A stretch of DNA of 64,000 nt from Nitrosomonas cryotolerans ATCC 49181. GTDB lineage: Bacteria; Pseudomonadota; Gammaproteobacteria; Burkholderiales; Nitrosomonadaceae. Numbering within the stretch: position 1 is the first letter of the stretch; every line of letters starts with the position of its first letter. Made by a program: the position numbers and the translations under genes. Positions 1 to 11,400 of the stretch are shown here, one piece after another. The DNA lies in assembly GCF_900143275.1 (NCBI RefSeq), contig NZ_FSRO01000001.1, positions 2,188,116 through 2,252,115 of the forward strand. The letters are read 5' to 3'. Below the pieces are notes generated by a model. It searched no databases. It saw only the letters and a list, made by a program, of their open reading frames with translations, and was not told the DNA's origin.

Positions 1-152
1 TTTCGCCAACAATTAATCAATCAATCGCATTGGCACGTCTTCCTTTACAAGTTTCAATCGAAGATGAGGTGAATGTGATAATACGAGACAAGAAGCTGCG
101 CGCCAAAGTGGTAAAATATCCATTCGTACGCAATGGAAAAATTCTGGTCTAA
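1..152 (+). CDS. gcvT: Glycine cleavage T protein (aminomethyltransferase), 3' end only
   Basis: The window opens inside this gene. Reading in the frame that ends with the TAA at 150-152 gives about 49 residues starting [14 protein letters not shown] and ending with [12 protein letters not shown]. This matches the usual GcvT C-terminus, where a conserved SPT...IALA segment is followed by a short beta-barrel and a PFVRNGK motif. GcvT transfers the aminomethyl carbon from the lipoyl arm of GcvH to tetrahydrofolate, releasing ammonia. gcvH follows 45 bases downstream on the same strand, so the two are probably co-transcribed. The 5' part, the start and any glycine riboswitch lie outside the window. 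Confidence 0.9.
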   Translation, partial: SPTINQSIALARLPLQVSIEDEVNVIIRDKKLRAKVVKYPFVRNGKILV

Positions 153-197
153 TTCTGAAGCCGTAGCGAAATATTATCTAATTCTGGAGTGAAAAAA

Positions 198-587
198 ATG
201 AATATCCCAACACATCTTAAATATACCAAATCTCATGAATGGGTAAAACCTGAAAATGATGGTACGGTAACGATTGGCGTTACCCACCATGCTCAAGAGT
301 TATTGGGTGACATGGTCTTTCTCGAACTGCCACAGATTGGACGTAATCTTGCTCAAAGAGAGGAATGCGCAGTGGCTGAATCCGTAAAAGCTGCGGCTGA
401 CGTGTATGCACCTATAACAGGAGAAGTAATTGCCGTTAATTCCGAGCTTGAATCGGAACCCGAGAAAATTAATCAGGATGCCTATACTGCATGGCTATTT
501 AAACTAAAACCCACGAATCCTGCTGAATTGGAAGAACTGCTTGACTCAGTAAAATATGAGGCATTATTGAAGAGTGAAGATCATTGA
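198..587 (+). CDS. gcvH: Glycine cleavage system H protein
   Basis: This is the lipoyl carrier of the glycine cleavage complex, shuttling the aminomethyl group between P, T and L proteins in the cytoplasm. The 129-residue product has the usual length and the lipoylation segment [12 protein letters not shown], with the modified lysine near residue 64. The start is taken at ATG 198 because GGAG at 186-189 lies 8 bases before it. An in-frame GTG at 189 would overlap that ribosome site and is unlikely. It sits between gcvT and gcvPA, which fits a gcv operon. Confidence 0.95.
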   Translation: MNIPTHLKYTKSHEWVKPENDGTVTIGVTHHAQELLGDMVFLELPQIGRNLAQREECAVAESVKAAADVYAPITGEVIAVNSELESEPEKINQDAYTAWLFKLKPTNPAELEELLDSVKYEALLKSEDH

Positions 588-691
588 ACAAATGAACTCA
601 TATTTATTGTTTCACTCCCGCTGAAAGTATTACGTGTTCCAGACTTTCTGATTTCTATATTTCATTACCATAAGATCTATTAAAACAAACC

Positions 692-2047
692 ATGCCGTTT
701 ATTCCTCATACCGATGAAGATATTGCTGAGATGCTCACAAGCATCGGTGCAAATACAATTGAAGAGCTTTTCGACGAGATTCCAGAAGATTTAAAAAGTG
801 GTCGGTTAGAAAAAGTGCCGCCCGGATTAAGTGAAATGGAAATTTCTCGGCTGATGATGGGACGCGCCCAAAAGGACGGTTTCTATCTTAACTTTATTGG
901 TGCCGGCGCATATGAGCACCATATACCTGCTGCGGTATGGCAAATTACCACACGGGGAGAATTTTATTCCTCCTATACGCCCTATCAAGCGGAAGCCAGC
1001 CAAGGAACATTGCAACTGCTGTATGAATACCAGACCATGATGGCATCGCTTACCGGCATGGATATATCCAATGCCAGTATGTATGACGGCGCTTCTGCAC
1101 TGGCTGAAGCCGCGTTAATGGCAGTACGGTCGCATAAAACATCACGACGCATTTTAATACCTAAAACCATACATCCTGTTTATCGTAGTGTTGTCCGTGC
1201 CATTGTCAAAAATCAACAGATAGAAGTAGTGGAATTACCATATTGCCCCCAATCAGGGCAAACGCTACCTGAATCTCTTGAGGCTTTTTCTAAGGAAGAA
1301 TTCGCGGCATTGGTCATTCCACAGCCTAATTTCTTTGGTGTATTAGAGCAAGTTGACGCCCTTACCGATTGGGCACATAGTAAGAATGCATTCGCTATTG
1401 GTGTCGTTAACCCGGTAACATTGGCAATGCTGACCCCCCCTGGTGAATGGGGAAGTAAAGGCGCAGATATAGCCGTAGGTGAAGGCCAGCCGTTAGGTAT
1501 TCCACTTTCCAGTGGCGGTCCTTATTTTGGTTTCATGGCGTGTAAGAATGCATTAGTGCGGCAAATACCCGGACGTATTATTGGTCGTACCAATGATTTA
1601 GACAATAAGCCTGGCTTTGTGCTCACGCTACAAGCACGTGAACAACATATACGCCGCTCTAAAGCAACATCCAATATCTGTACTAATCAAGGTTTGATGG
1701 TCACAGCAGCGACCATTTATATGTCCTTGCTTGGTCCTGAAGGATTGCGTCGAATAGCAGCGCAATCTCATGCTAATACCTTGGAACTTGTGACGCAAAT
1801 GGAGAAATTGCCCGGCGTTAAACGGATTTTCAGTGAATCGCTATTCCACGAAGTCGCTGTATCGCTGCCGATCCCAGCCAAAAGTGTTTTACAGACCATG
1901 AAGGAAAAAGGAATACTGGCTGGATTGGATTTACAGGAATTTTACCCAGAAATCGGAAATGCCATGCTCGTATGCGTAACTGAGACGAAAACTTCGGATG
2001 ATTTAAAGACATTCGTAGCGCAACTCGGGCAAGCCTTAAACCAATAA
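692..2047 (+). CDS. gcvPA: Glycine dehydrogenase (decarboxylating) subunit 1
   Basis: This is the N-terminal half-protein of a two-subunit P protein, which decarboxylates glycine with PLP and hands the aminomethyl group to GcvH. The product is 451 residues, typical for split GcvPA. It begins [15 protein letters not shown] and contains recognisable P-protein segments, such as [27 protein letters not shown] and [11 protein letters not shown]. The PLP-binding lysine is expected in the partner subunit encoded at 2632-4077. About 100 bases separate it from gcvH with no visible terminator. The partner gene does not follow directly: a peroxidase gene lies between them. Confidence 0.95.
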   Translation: MPFIPHTDEDIAEMLTSIGANTIEELFDEIPEDLKSGRLEKVPPGLSEMEISRLMMGRAQKDGFYLNFIGAGAYEHHIPAAVWQITTRGEFYSSYTPYQAEASQGTLQLLYEYQTMMASLTGMDISNASMYDGASALAEAALMAVRSHKTSRRILIPKTIHPVYRSVVRAIVKNQQIEVVELPYCPQSGQTLPESLEAFSKEEFAALVIPQPNFFGVLEQVDALTDWAHSKNAFAIGVVNPVTLAMLTPPGEWGSKGADIAVGEGQPLGIPLSSGGPYFGFMACKNALVRQIPGRIIGRTNDLDNKPGFVLTLQAREQHIRRSKATSNICTNQGLMVTAATIYMSLLGPEGLRRIAAQSHANTLELVTQMEKLPGVKRIFSESLFHEVAVSLPIPAKSVLQTMKEKGILAGLDLQEFYPEIGNAMLVCVTETKTSDDLKTFVAQLGQALNQ

Positions 2048-2113
2048 ACCACATCTTTAGCTTATATACCTGTAATTTTATTATATAGAGCCATTTTTAA
2101 TTAAGGAAATACT

Positions 2114-2608
2114 ATGGTCACGCTTGCAGGCAACCCAATTAAGATTGATGGGATTTTCCCCAAGATAGGAGAAAAGGCCCCTCCTTTCTCTCTGGTTAAT
2201 AGAAATCTGGAAAATATTACATTAGCCGATTTTGCGGGCAAAAGAAAAGTGCTTAATATTGTACCCAGCCTGGACACTCCTGTTTGCGCTATTTCCACAC
2301 GCAAATTTAATGAAAAGGCCAGTAATATGCACAATACCGTTGTTTTAATCATTGCCGCAGATTTACCTTTTGCCATGAGTCGTTTCTGTGATACAGAAAA
2401 TCTAGATCAAGTGATACCACTATCTACCATGCGCGGAGCAAACTTTATGCGTGATTATGGTGTTGCCATTACTGACAGTCCTTTTGCTGGCATCACAGCG
2501 CGCGCAGTCATCATACTCGATGAATCTGACAGCGTGATCCATGCAGAGTTAGTCTCAGAAATTAAAGATGAACCAAATTATGATGCCGCTTTGGCTGCCT
2601 TACAATAA
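2114..2608 (+). CDS. tpx: Thiol peroxidase, atypical 2-Cys peroxiredoxin
   Basis: The 164-residue product reduces hydroperoxides with electrons from thioredoxin. The peroxidatic cysteine is C58 in PSLDTPVCA and the resolving cysteine is C92 in [12 protein letters not shown], the spacing seen in Tpx of other Proteobacteria. The C-terminal [19 protein letters not shown] segment is also typical. AAGGA at 2103-2107 precedes ATG 2114. The gene is inserted between gcvPA (ends 2047) and gcvPB (starts 2632) on the same strand with short gaps, so it is probably transcribed with them. No signal peptide is seen, so a cytoplasmic location is inferred. Confidence 0.95.
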   Translation: MVTLAGNPIKIDGIFPKIGEKAPPFSLVNRNLENITLADFAGKRKVLNIVPSLDTPVCAISTRKFNEKASNMHNTVVLIIAADLPFAMSRFCDTENLDQVIPLSTMRGANFMRDYGVAITDSPFAGITARAVIILDESDSVIHAELVSEIKDEPNYDAALAALQ

Positions 2609-2631
2609 ATAACACATACCACTTAATAACC

Positions 2632-4077
2632 ATGTTGATATTTGAACACTCCCGCCCAGGGCGGCGTAATTATTCCCAGTCCCCAACGACTACAGCAAAA
2701 ACAGAGAAAATTCCAGAAAACCTGTTACGTAAAACCCCCCCACTCCTGCCAGAAGTATCGGAAATGGATACGGTACGTCATTACACCCGGTTATCGCAAA
2801 AGAATTTCTCGATAGACACAGAATTCTATCCACTGGGATCATGCACAATGAAATACAATCCGCGTGCATGTAATGCATTGGCCATGTTGCCACAATTTCT
2901 GGCACGACATCCACTAGCGCCAGAAGATACTGGTCAGGGTTTTTTAGCCTGCTTATATGAATTACAAGAAACTCTGAAAAATATAACCGGGATGGCAGGC
3001 GTAAGCCTTACTCCCATGGCTGGAGCACAAGGCGAACTCATCGGGGTCATGATGATACGTGCCTACCATGAGTCCAGGGGAGACCTAGAGCGTACCGAAA
3101 TTATTGTACCAGATGCTGCACATGGCACCAATCCAGCTACGGCGGTTATGTGTGGGTACAAGGTAGTAGAAATTTCAACCGATAAAGAAGGCAACGTAGA
3201 TTTGGCTGCATTAAAAGCGGCCGTAGGACCAAAAACTGCGGGATTAATGTTGACAAATCCTTCTACACTCGGCGTCTTTGAAAAAAACATCAGCGAGATG
3301 AGCAGGATTGTTCATCAAGCAGGCGGCTTGCTATACTACGATGGTGCTAATCTAAATGCGTTACTGGGTAAAGTTAAACCCGGTGATATGGGCTTTGACG
3401 TTATTCATATTAATCTACACAAGACTTTCTCAACGCCGCATGGCGGGGGTGGCCCTGGATCTGCGCCAGTTGGCGTTGCGGAACGCTTGCTGCCATTTAT
3501 ACCGATACCAATTGTCACTCATGAAGAAGGCGTTTATCGTTGGATAACCGAGAAGGAAAAACCACAATCTATCGGTAGATTGTCTGCGCACATGGGTAAC
3601 GCAGGTGTGTTATTACGGGCTTATATCTATATCCGCTTATTGGGTGTGGATGGAATGCACCGGGTTGCCGAATTCGCTACACTTAATGCTAATTATCTAA
3701 TGGCAGAATTACGCAAAGCAGGTTTTGAGATCGCATATCCTACTCGCCGGGCCAGCCACGAATTCATTGTTACCCTGAAAGATATCAAAGACAAAACGGG
3801 TGTGACAGCCATGAATCTGGCCAAACGATTACTCGATAAGGGCTATCATGCTCCCACCACCTATTTTCCAATGCTGGTACCGGAGTGTCTCCTGATTGAA
3901 CCTGCCGAAACCGAATCCAAGGAAACGCTGGATGCCTTTGTTGTCGCCATGAAGGAAATTCTAGTTGAGATTCAAGAGCAGCCGGATATGATGAAAAGCG
4001 CGCCTCATACGATGCCAATACGCAAACTGGATGATGTCAAAGCCGCTCGAGAGCTCGATCTGACCTGGAAGCCATGA
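2632..4077 (+). CDS. gcvPB: Glycine dehydrogenase (decarboxylating) subunit 2
   Basis: This is the PLP-binding half of the split P protein. The 481-residue product starts [12 protein letters not shown], as in other GcvPB proteins. It carries [13 protein letters not shown] and the PLP lysine, about K264, in [17 protein letters not shown]. It should assemble with GcvPA (692-2047) to decarboxylate glycine. It follows tpx by 23 bases, and no terminator is visible between them, so the whole gcvT-H-PA-tpx-PB run may be one transcript. Confidence 0.95.
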   Translation: MLIFEHSRPGRRNYSQSPTTTAKTEKIPENLLRKTPPLLPEVSEMDTVRHYTRLSQKNFSIDTEFYPLGSCTMKYNPRACNALAMLPQFLARHPLAPEDTGQGFLACLYELQETLKNITGMAGVSLTPMAGAQGELIGVMMIRAYHESRGDLERTEIIVPDAAHGTNPATAVMCGYKVVEISTDKEGNVDLAALKAAVGPKTAGLMLTNPSTLGVFEKNISEMSRIVHQAGGLLYYDGANLNALLGKVKPGDMGFDVIHINLHKTFSTPHGGGGPGSAPVGVAERLLPFIPIPIVTHEEGVYRWITEKEKPQSIGRLSAHMGNAGVLLRAYIYIRLLGVDGMHRVAEFATLNANYLMAELRKAGFEIAYPTRRASHEFIVTLKDIKDKTGVTAMNLAKRLLDKGYHAPTTYFPMLVPECLLIEPAETESKETLDAFVVAMKEILVEIQEQPDMMKSAPHTMPIRKLDDVKAARELDLTWKP

Positions 4078-4208
4078 TCAGATATCAATACAGTTCGCTC
4101 TTTAAATCAACTATATACTTTTACAACTGACATAGTTTCCTAGCTTGAATATTTTATATCTGTATCCACTGATAAAATACGCAAGCTAGTTCTTGCTTAT
4201 AAAAAATT

Positions 4209-5144
4209 ATGCATACACTTATTTGCGGTTCTATCGCCTATGACACCATTATGGTGTTTCAGGATCATTTTAAACATCACATCCTGCCAGAAAAAATTCA
4301 TGTACTGAATGTTTCTTTTCTCGTTCCAGAAATGCGTAGGGAATTTGGTGGCTGTGCGGGTAATATTGCCTACAATCTGGGAATGATTGGAGGAAATCCT
4401 CTCATAATGGCGACAGTGGGCGATGATTTCCAACCTTATGCTCACCAGATAGAAAAATTAAAATTATCACAAGATCATATTCATCATGTAAGTAATACAT
4501 TCACTGCACAGGCTTTCATCACTACCGATTTGGATGATAATCAAATTACGGCATTTCACCCTGGTGCTATGAATTTTTCACATTTAAACTCCGTAATAGA
4601 TGTAGCGGATGTTGATCTGGGTATCATAGCCCCTGATGGGCGCGACGGCATGATCAAGCATGCACGTGAATTTCATGAGGCAGGCGTCCCATTTATGTTT
4701 GATCCTGGCCAAGGTCTTCCCATGTTTAATGGTGCAGAGCTGATTGAATTTATTAATCAGGCTGATTACATCGCAGTTAATGATTATGAAGGACAGCTAC
4801 TACAAGAACGCACCGGGCGTACTATCAAATCTTTGGCAAATGAAACCAAGGCGCTTGTTGTGACGATGGGTTCGCAAGGATCGGTTATATACACGAACGG
4901 CAAACAAATCGAGATTCCGTGTGTTAAAGCTAAGGAATTAATTGACCCAACGGGTTGTGGTGATGCCTATCGTGCAGGTTTACTCTATGGAATTGCTAAT
5001 AATTTGGATTGGCAAACTACAGGGCAACTTGGATCATTGCTGGGCGCATTGAAAATTGCGCAGCGTGGAGGGCAAAACCATCAGTTTAGCCAAAATGAGA
5101 TTGATCAGCTTTATTATGAGAATTTTGGTAGTCGCCTTTTCTAG
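4209..5144 (+). CDS. PfkB-family carbohydrate or adenosine kinase
   Basis: The 311-residue product is a ribokinase-fold (PfkB) enzyme. It has the N-terminal glycine motif FGGCAGNIAYNLGMIGG near residues 45-61. The C-terminal signature DPTGCGDAYRAG (about residues 252-263) carries the catalytic aspartate and anion hole. The substrate cannot be fixed from sequence. The compact length and the motif style fit proteins annotated as adenosine kinase, but ribokinase-like sugar kinases are also possible. It lies 131 bases after gcvPB on the same strand, with the AT-rich TATAAAAAATT directly before the ATG and no strong ribosome site. Confidence 0.8.
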   Translation: MHTLICGSIAYDTIMVFQDHFKHHILPEKIHVLNVSFLVPEMRREFGGCAGNIAYNLGMIGGNPLIMATVGDDFQPYAHQIEKLKLSQDHIHHVSNTFTAQAFITTDLDDNQITAFHPGAMNFSHLNSVIDVADVDLGIIAPDGRDGMIKHAREFHEAGVPFMFDPGQGLPMFNGAELIEFINQADYIAVNDYEGQLLQERTGRTIKSLANETKALVVTMGSQGSVIYTNGKQIEIPCVKAKELIDPTGCGDAYRAGLLYGIANNLDWQTTGQLGSLLGALKIAQRGGQNHQFSQNEIDQLYYENFGSRLF

Positions 5145-5454
5145 AGAAATACTCATCACATTACGGTATGCTGGCTTTCATGAAAGACAAAAGATGGGAA
5201 AATTATCCCGCAAAGGATGCAACCAGGAATTTCGAATACAATCCGCAGATTTCCTAAAGACAGGGGATTAACATTGGTTGAAGTAGCAAAAGCCTCGCCA
5301 GAAGTTTTTGTCTATTGTCTCATAGCGTATTTCTCGATGAATCGCAGTGAAACACGGCATAATTTGTACTAACTGAGGCCTGACCTGGCAGTGATCGGTT
5401 AGATCAAACGATCTGTCAGGTTAAAGTCAACCATGAGTGTATTCATCACTGTTT
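5145..5454. other. Intergenic region with a fragment of miniature element A
   Basis: The 310 bases between the convergent kinase and glucan synthase genes hold no convincing gene. At about 5286-5317 there is a truncated stretch GCAAAAGCCTCGCCAGAAG followed by TCTATTG, which matches the left half of the family A miniature elements found elsewhere in the window. The right half is missing, so it is a remnant. Confidence 0.6.
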
Positions 5455-8400
5455 CTAACGCAAACTCAATTGGACATGATGTTCTTGACAATCATCCACA
5501 AGCGGAATCACAGCCTGCACCTGCCCTGTCTCATCTACACCTCCTTCACTTATTATGACACCATTCATCGTTACACGGATTCCTTGCTTTCGCTCTGTAT
5601 CGATACGATTAATTGTGATGTGATAAAAGGTTTCACGATAGCGATAGTGGACTTTGTACGTTTTCCAGTGGGCTGGAATGCGAGGCGTAACACGTAGATG
5701 ATCTACTTCCAGATGCAGACCCAAGAGTGTTTCCACAGCCAGTTGATACATCCAACCAGCCGCGCCAGTGTACCAAGTCCAGCCACCTCGTCCTGCATAG
5801 GGTGAAGTGGCATAAATATCCGCACACATGACATAGGGTTCAACCTTGTAGCGATCGATATCCGCTGATTGACTACCACGGTTGATGGGGTTGAGCATAG
5901 CAAACATTTCCCATGCTTGCTTTCTCTCACCTATCATGGCAAATGCCATCGTGGCCCAGATCGCCGCATGCGTATATTGCCCTCCATTCTCGCGAACACC
6001 GGGCACATAACCCTTGATGTAACCAGGTTCAAGATCTGACTGATCGAAAGGGGGTGTAAGCAGTTGAATCAGCCGCATATCGCGTCGCACCAAATATTGA
6101 TCCACTGCCTTCATTGCCTGACGGGCTCTCGCGGGATTGCCGCCACCCGAAATGACCGCCCAGCTCTGGCTGATTGAATCAATTCGACATTCGTCGTTGC
6201 TGGATGACCCCAACGGTGTACCATCATCGAAATAGGCGCGTCGATACCAACCACCATCCCAGGCATTGGCTTCAATGTTATTACGCAGTAATTCCGCTTG
6301 TTCAATACAAACTTTAGCGAAAACCTCATCATTTCGACTCCGAGCCAGCTCTGCAAATAGTTGCAGATTCTCATATAGAAACCATGCCAGCCAGATGCTT
6401 TCCCCCCTGCCATTGCGGCCGACAAGATTCATTCCATCATTCCAGTCACCACAACCCATAAGCGGCAGCTGATGTTTGCCAAATTTCAAGCCATGTTTGA
6501 TTGAGCGAACACAATGCTCATAGAGACTTGCCATCTCAGCTGAACGTTGCGGTTGATCGTAATAAGCTTCCTCCTCCGGATACAGCTCACGACCTTCCAG
6601 AAAATGTATGGGTTCTTCAAGCACGCCCGTATCACCCGTTGCCAGCACATAACGACAGGTCGCATATGGCAACCATAAATAATCATCGGAAAAGTGTGTA
6701 CGTACACCTTGTCCACCCGGTGGATGCCACCAGTGCTGTACATCTCCCTGGATGAATTGTCGTCCAGCACAGCGAATCAGTTGCTCGCGGATAAGCCATG
6801 GTGTCGTATGGTTCAGTGCAAGAGTATCTTGTAATTGATCGCGAAAACCGTAAGCACCGCCAGACTGATAATATCCGCTACGTCCCCAAATCCGACAGGA
6901 CAGTGTCTGGTAAACCAACCAGCCATTAACTAAAACATCTAGCGCCCTATCAGGTGTCTCCACATACACCGCGCCCAAAACATGATTCCAGTGTGCCCAC
7001 ACCGTTTCTAATGCCTCCCTTGCACCAGTTTGTCCGCTGAATCGCTGAATAAAATGCTGCACTTCACTGATGTTGCCAGCTGCGCCGAACACAAACACGA
7101 TCTCGCTTTCTTGCCCGCTAGCCAGTTCGACCGGTGTTTGTATTGCAGCACAGGGATCAAGACCTGCGCCAACCTTGCCCGATAAATGCTTGCGATGCAT
7201 GGCCGCCGGATCAGCCAACGACCCATTGCGGCCAATAAATTCCGTACGATTCCCGGTCATCGTGCGCTCGCGCTTGCTAACTTGTACAAAAACAGTTCGA
7301 TTGGCGCACTCACGACCATAAGTATTATGCGCAAGCAGTGCCCCGCTGTGCGGATCTATCTCAGTCACGATATGCATCGAATTGCTGTGCCGCCATTCTC
7401 CAAGTACCAGCTCCCAATACCCCGTCAGCGATAGTCGACGAGGGCGCTTCGAATGATTACGCAGCTTGATTACTAGAAATTTCACCGGTGCATCCATTGC
7501 AACATAGGTATACAGTTCCGAAGAAATACCAGCCTCATAATGCTCGAATACGCTATACCCAAATCCATGTCGGCATACATAGCCAGATCGACCACCGGCA
7601 GGTAAAGGTGATAATGACCAGAATGCGCCCGTTTCCTCATCCCGCATATAGAGTGCTTCGCCACTGCTATCGCTAAGTGGGTCATTGTGCCATGTGGTCA
7701 ATCGAAATTCATGTGCATTTTCCACCCAGGTATATGCACTTCCGCTTTCGCTGACGACTGTACCAATATGCGGGCTGGCGATAACATTAACCCATGGCGC
7801 TGGCGTATTTTGGCCGGACTCAAGACTGATTACATATTCTCGTCCATCTGGCGTGAAACCACCCAAACCATTATAAAAAATACGTTCACGCACTGGCAAC
7901 GGCAGAATCGGCTCAGCTAGTGTTTGCAGCAAAGGCTCCAGACGATCTGGCATCCATTCTGGTGTTATACCGCGCTTCCCCTGCTCAAGCAGCGTTGTCG
8001 TGGCATCAGTAAACATGACGTGAGCAACAGCCTGAAATAAAACACGCTCTTCTTCAGAAAGCTCTTCTGCCCGCCGCACGAATACGCCGCCCGGCTTGTC
8101 GACAAATGGGGCATCAGGACCTGCATTGATCAATCCCATGATCTGATCCTGCAAAACAGCTCGATAACTCGAAAAATCCTCATTCATGATTACCAGATCT
8201 GTAGCCAGACCCTTCATGCGCCAGTACACATGAGCCTGCAATATCTGTTTTACCAGATCAAGGCGTTTGAGATCACCGATCCGGAATAAAACGATCGGTA
8301 AATCACCTGAAATAGCAAATCGCCAAAGCCCTGATTGTCCAAGTTGGTTACGCATGATGATATTAGGTGCGCTACGACGCAAAGCACTGGCATAAATAAC

Positions 8401-11400
8401 TGAACCGGCCAGGCGACCATAGGTTTGTGCATCCGCTTCGGTTGCAGTAAGATAACGCAGCACCTCCTGACTTTGAAACCACGCCATTTCAAAGGCACGC
8501 TCCACGAAATGGCGATCACAATATTTCTCAAGCACAGCCAAGGCTGCTTCACGTGATTCTGCTACACCTGAAATGATTTGTACGGTCGCGGATTCGTCCG
8601 CTGACAAACTTACCGTGCGGCGAATCGCGACAATGGGATCGAGTACCGGGCCATCCGTATTTGATAATATTGAGCGGCTGTCAGCATTATCCAGCATCAT
8701 AGGATTGCCAACTGTCCGGCATCGTCCGATGAATTTAGCACGACTGGTCTCATATGATGGCTCACCGGCAGCTGCATCAGGCACTGCTAGTAAATGAAAC
8801 ATCCAGGGTACCTGCTCTCCTGGCATACGCCGTCGACGCGTGCAGAGGATGGCTTGCTGATCGGATAGAATTTCAGTTTGCACGAATAAATTGCTGAAAG
8901 CACGATGCGCCAGGTCAGTATTCAAGGATGCCAATACAACCTCTGCATAACTCGTCACTTCAATACGTCGGGTACGCGAAGAGAGATTAGTAAGGGTAAC
9001 ACGACGAATCTCAACATCATCTTCAGGTGAAACGCTGATCTCGGTATGTGTCTCGATCATATGATCGCGTCGTCGGTATTCGGCACGCGCCTGTACAAAG
9101 ATTGCTTCGTAATGATCAGCATGGCGCAACGTTGGTTGATGCGCGGCTGACCAGTAATATCCCGTATCGCAGTCACGTAGGTAGATAAAAGTACCCCAGC
9201 AGTCCGATGTAGCATCTTCGCGCCAGCGAGTGACGGCCAGATCACGCCAGCGGCTATACCCACCCCCGGCATTATTTGCCATAACATGATACCGACCATT
9301 GGATAGTAGATGCACTTCGGGTATCGGGGTATCGGGATCGGTAAATGTCCGCATGATTGCACCGATTTCCGTGACTGGGGGACGTGCAGCAGCACTGACC
9401 TCAGCGGCATGTGGGTGTAGTGTTCCCCCTTTCTTGGGTATGCGCTCCTGTAACAGTAATTCCGTTGCTCGCACAAGAGGATCAGACATGAATCGACGCT
9501 GCATCGGGCTGTTAAGCAAAACATGTTCAAAAGCAAGCAAACTCATCCCTTGATGGTGTGCCATAAAGGTACGCACAATGGCATGATTTTTTCCTCGAGA
9601 GACACGCGACGGCGTGTAATCAATCGACTCATAGAACCCGTATATACCACTACCTCCCTGATTAGCCAATATTTGCAAATTACGGCAGGCTTCCACCGGG
9701 GCGACCATTAATGCCAACGCACTGGCATAAGGCGCGATCACCAGATCGTCTCCCAATCCGCGCTTGAAGCCCAGACCGGGCACGCCAAATGCGCGATATT
9801 GATAAACCTGATGCATGTCGGTTACGTTATAGCAGGATTCGGAAATACCCCACGGCACAGCACGTTGCCGGCCATATTCGATCTGACGTGATACCGCAGC
9901 TTTGCAAGTCTGCTCCAACAGGGTGTTGTCATAGCTTCGCATCATCAGCTGCGGCATAAGATATTCAAACATCGAGCCACTCCACGAAATCAGGCTCACA
10001 TCCCCCCCATGACTTGTCAATAAACGACCAAGCGTAAACCAGTGTTTTTGCGGCAATTGCCCTTGTGCAATGAGCAAAAAACTGGCTAAGCGTGCTTCAG
10101 ATGCCAATAAATCATAGCAGGCCGGATCACGGCGGCGTTCACCTACATCATAACCTATCGTCAACAAGCCACGTGATCTATCATAAAGAAATTCAAAATC
10201 CATCGCCGCCAGTTTCCCGCAACGATCAATCAGGTTGTCGATAACTCCAAGTCGTTCGACCACATTTTTATAGCAAGATGCTGCTGCTGTATTTGCTCCA
10301 TCGACTATTAATGCTTCCGCATCCATCACTTGCGTTTCAAATAATTCAGCTAATGTCGGGACATTGCTGAAACATCCGGGTTCAGATATTAAAGAATGAA
10401 GGTCATTGCGTAGCGCAAGAGATTGCTGATCGAGTGCCTGTACCCAATAATATAGCTCACCATCAATATCATTATCGGCTGGTAGCCAGGCAGCTAATTC
10501 TCCCGTGGCATGATGCATTTTCTCCAATAAAATATCAGCTACTGCGACAGACGGACATTCTTTATTTGATGCCAGCGAACTCAGGTTATCCTGTAAAAAC
10601 TGGATTCGTTTAGCCAGATCTGGCGCAGGTGATAAAGGTACATGCTCGGCAAGCACCTGCAAAGTATCCTGCAATCCCTGAAACGCATGCACAGATAACA
10701 CAGGTTGATTCTTTAATTCAGCCAATCCTGCCTGTAGAGTCAGCAGGCTTCCGGCCAAATTGCCGCTGTCCACCGAAGAAATATACTGCGGGCAAAGCGG
10801 TTGCAACGTACGTGTGTCATACCAGTTATAGAAATGACCGTGGTAACGCTCCAGCTTTTCCATCGTAATCAAAGTATTCTCAACAAGCTGCAGGCATTCC
10901 CCGGCAGAAATATAGCCCAAATCATATGCAGCCAAGTCTGCCAGCAGTGCCATGCCGATATTTGTCGGTGAGGTACGCGAGGCAATAGCCCGCGCGGGAT
11001 ATTCCTGAAAATTATCCGGTGGCAACCAATTATCCTGTGGCCCAACAAAGTCTGCGAAGAAGCGCCATGTCCGTCGAGCCGATGCACGTAAGAATGCCTG
11101 TTGGTCAAACGTTAAGTTCGGCAGGGGTGATGACAGTGGCATACTGATCCACCAACCGACAATCGGTGCTACGAACCAGAGTAACAAAATAGGCGCTGTG
11201 GAAATAAATAATACGGTTGACTGACTAATTCCTAATGTGAACGCCAATACCACCGCAAGAAAAGGCGCAATCCACATTTCTTTGAAAAAATCAGTTAATG
11301 TACGGCATGCATTACGACTTATATAAGACTGCATGTGCCAGATTAACAATCCCCGGCGCGTGAATAGCATTCGTACACCCGAGCGGAAAATGGCATCCAG

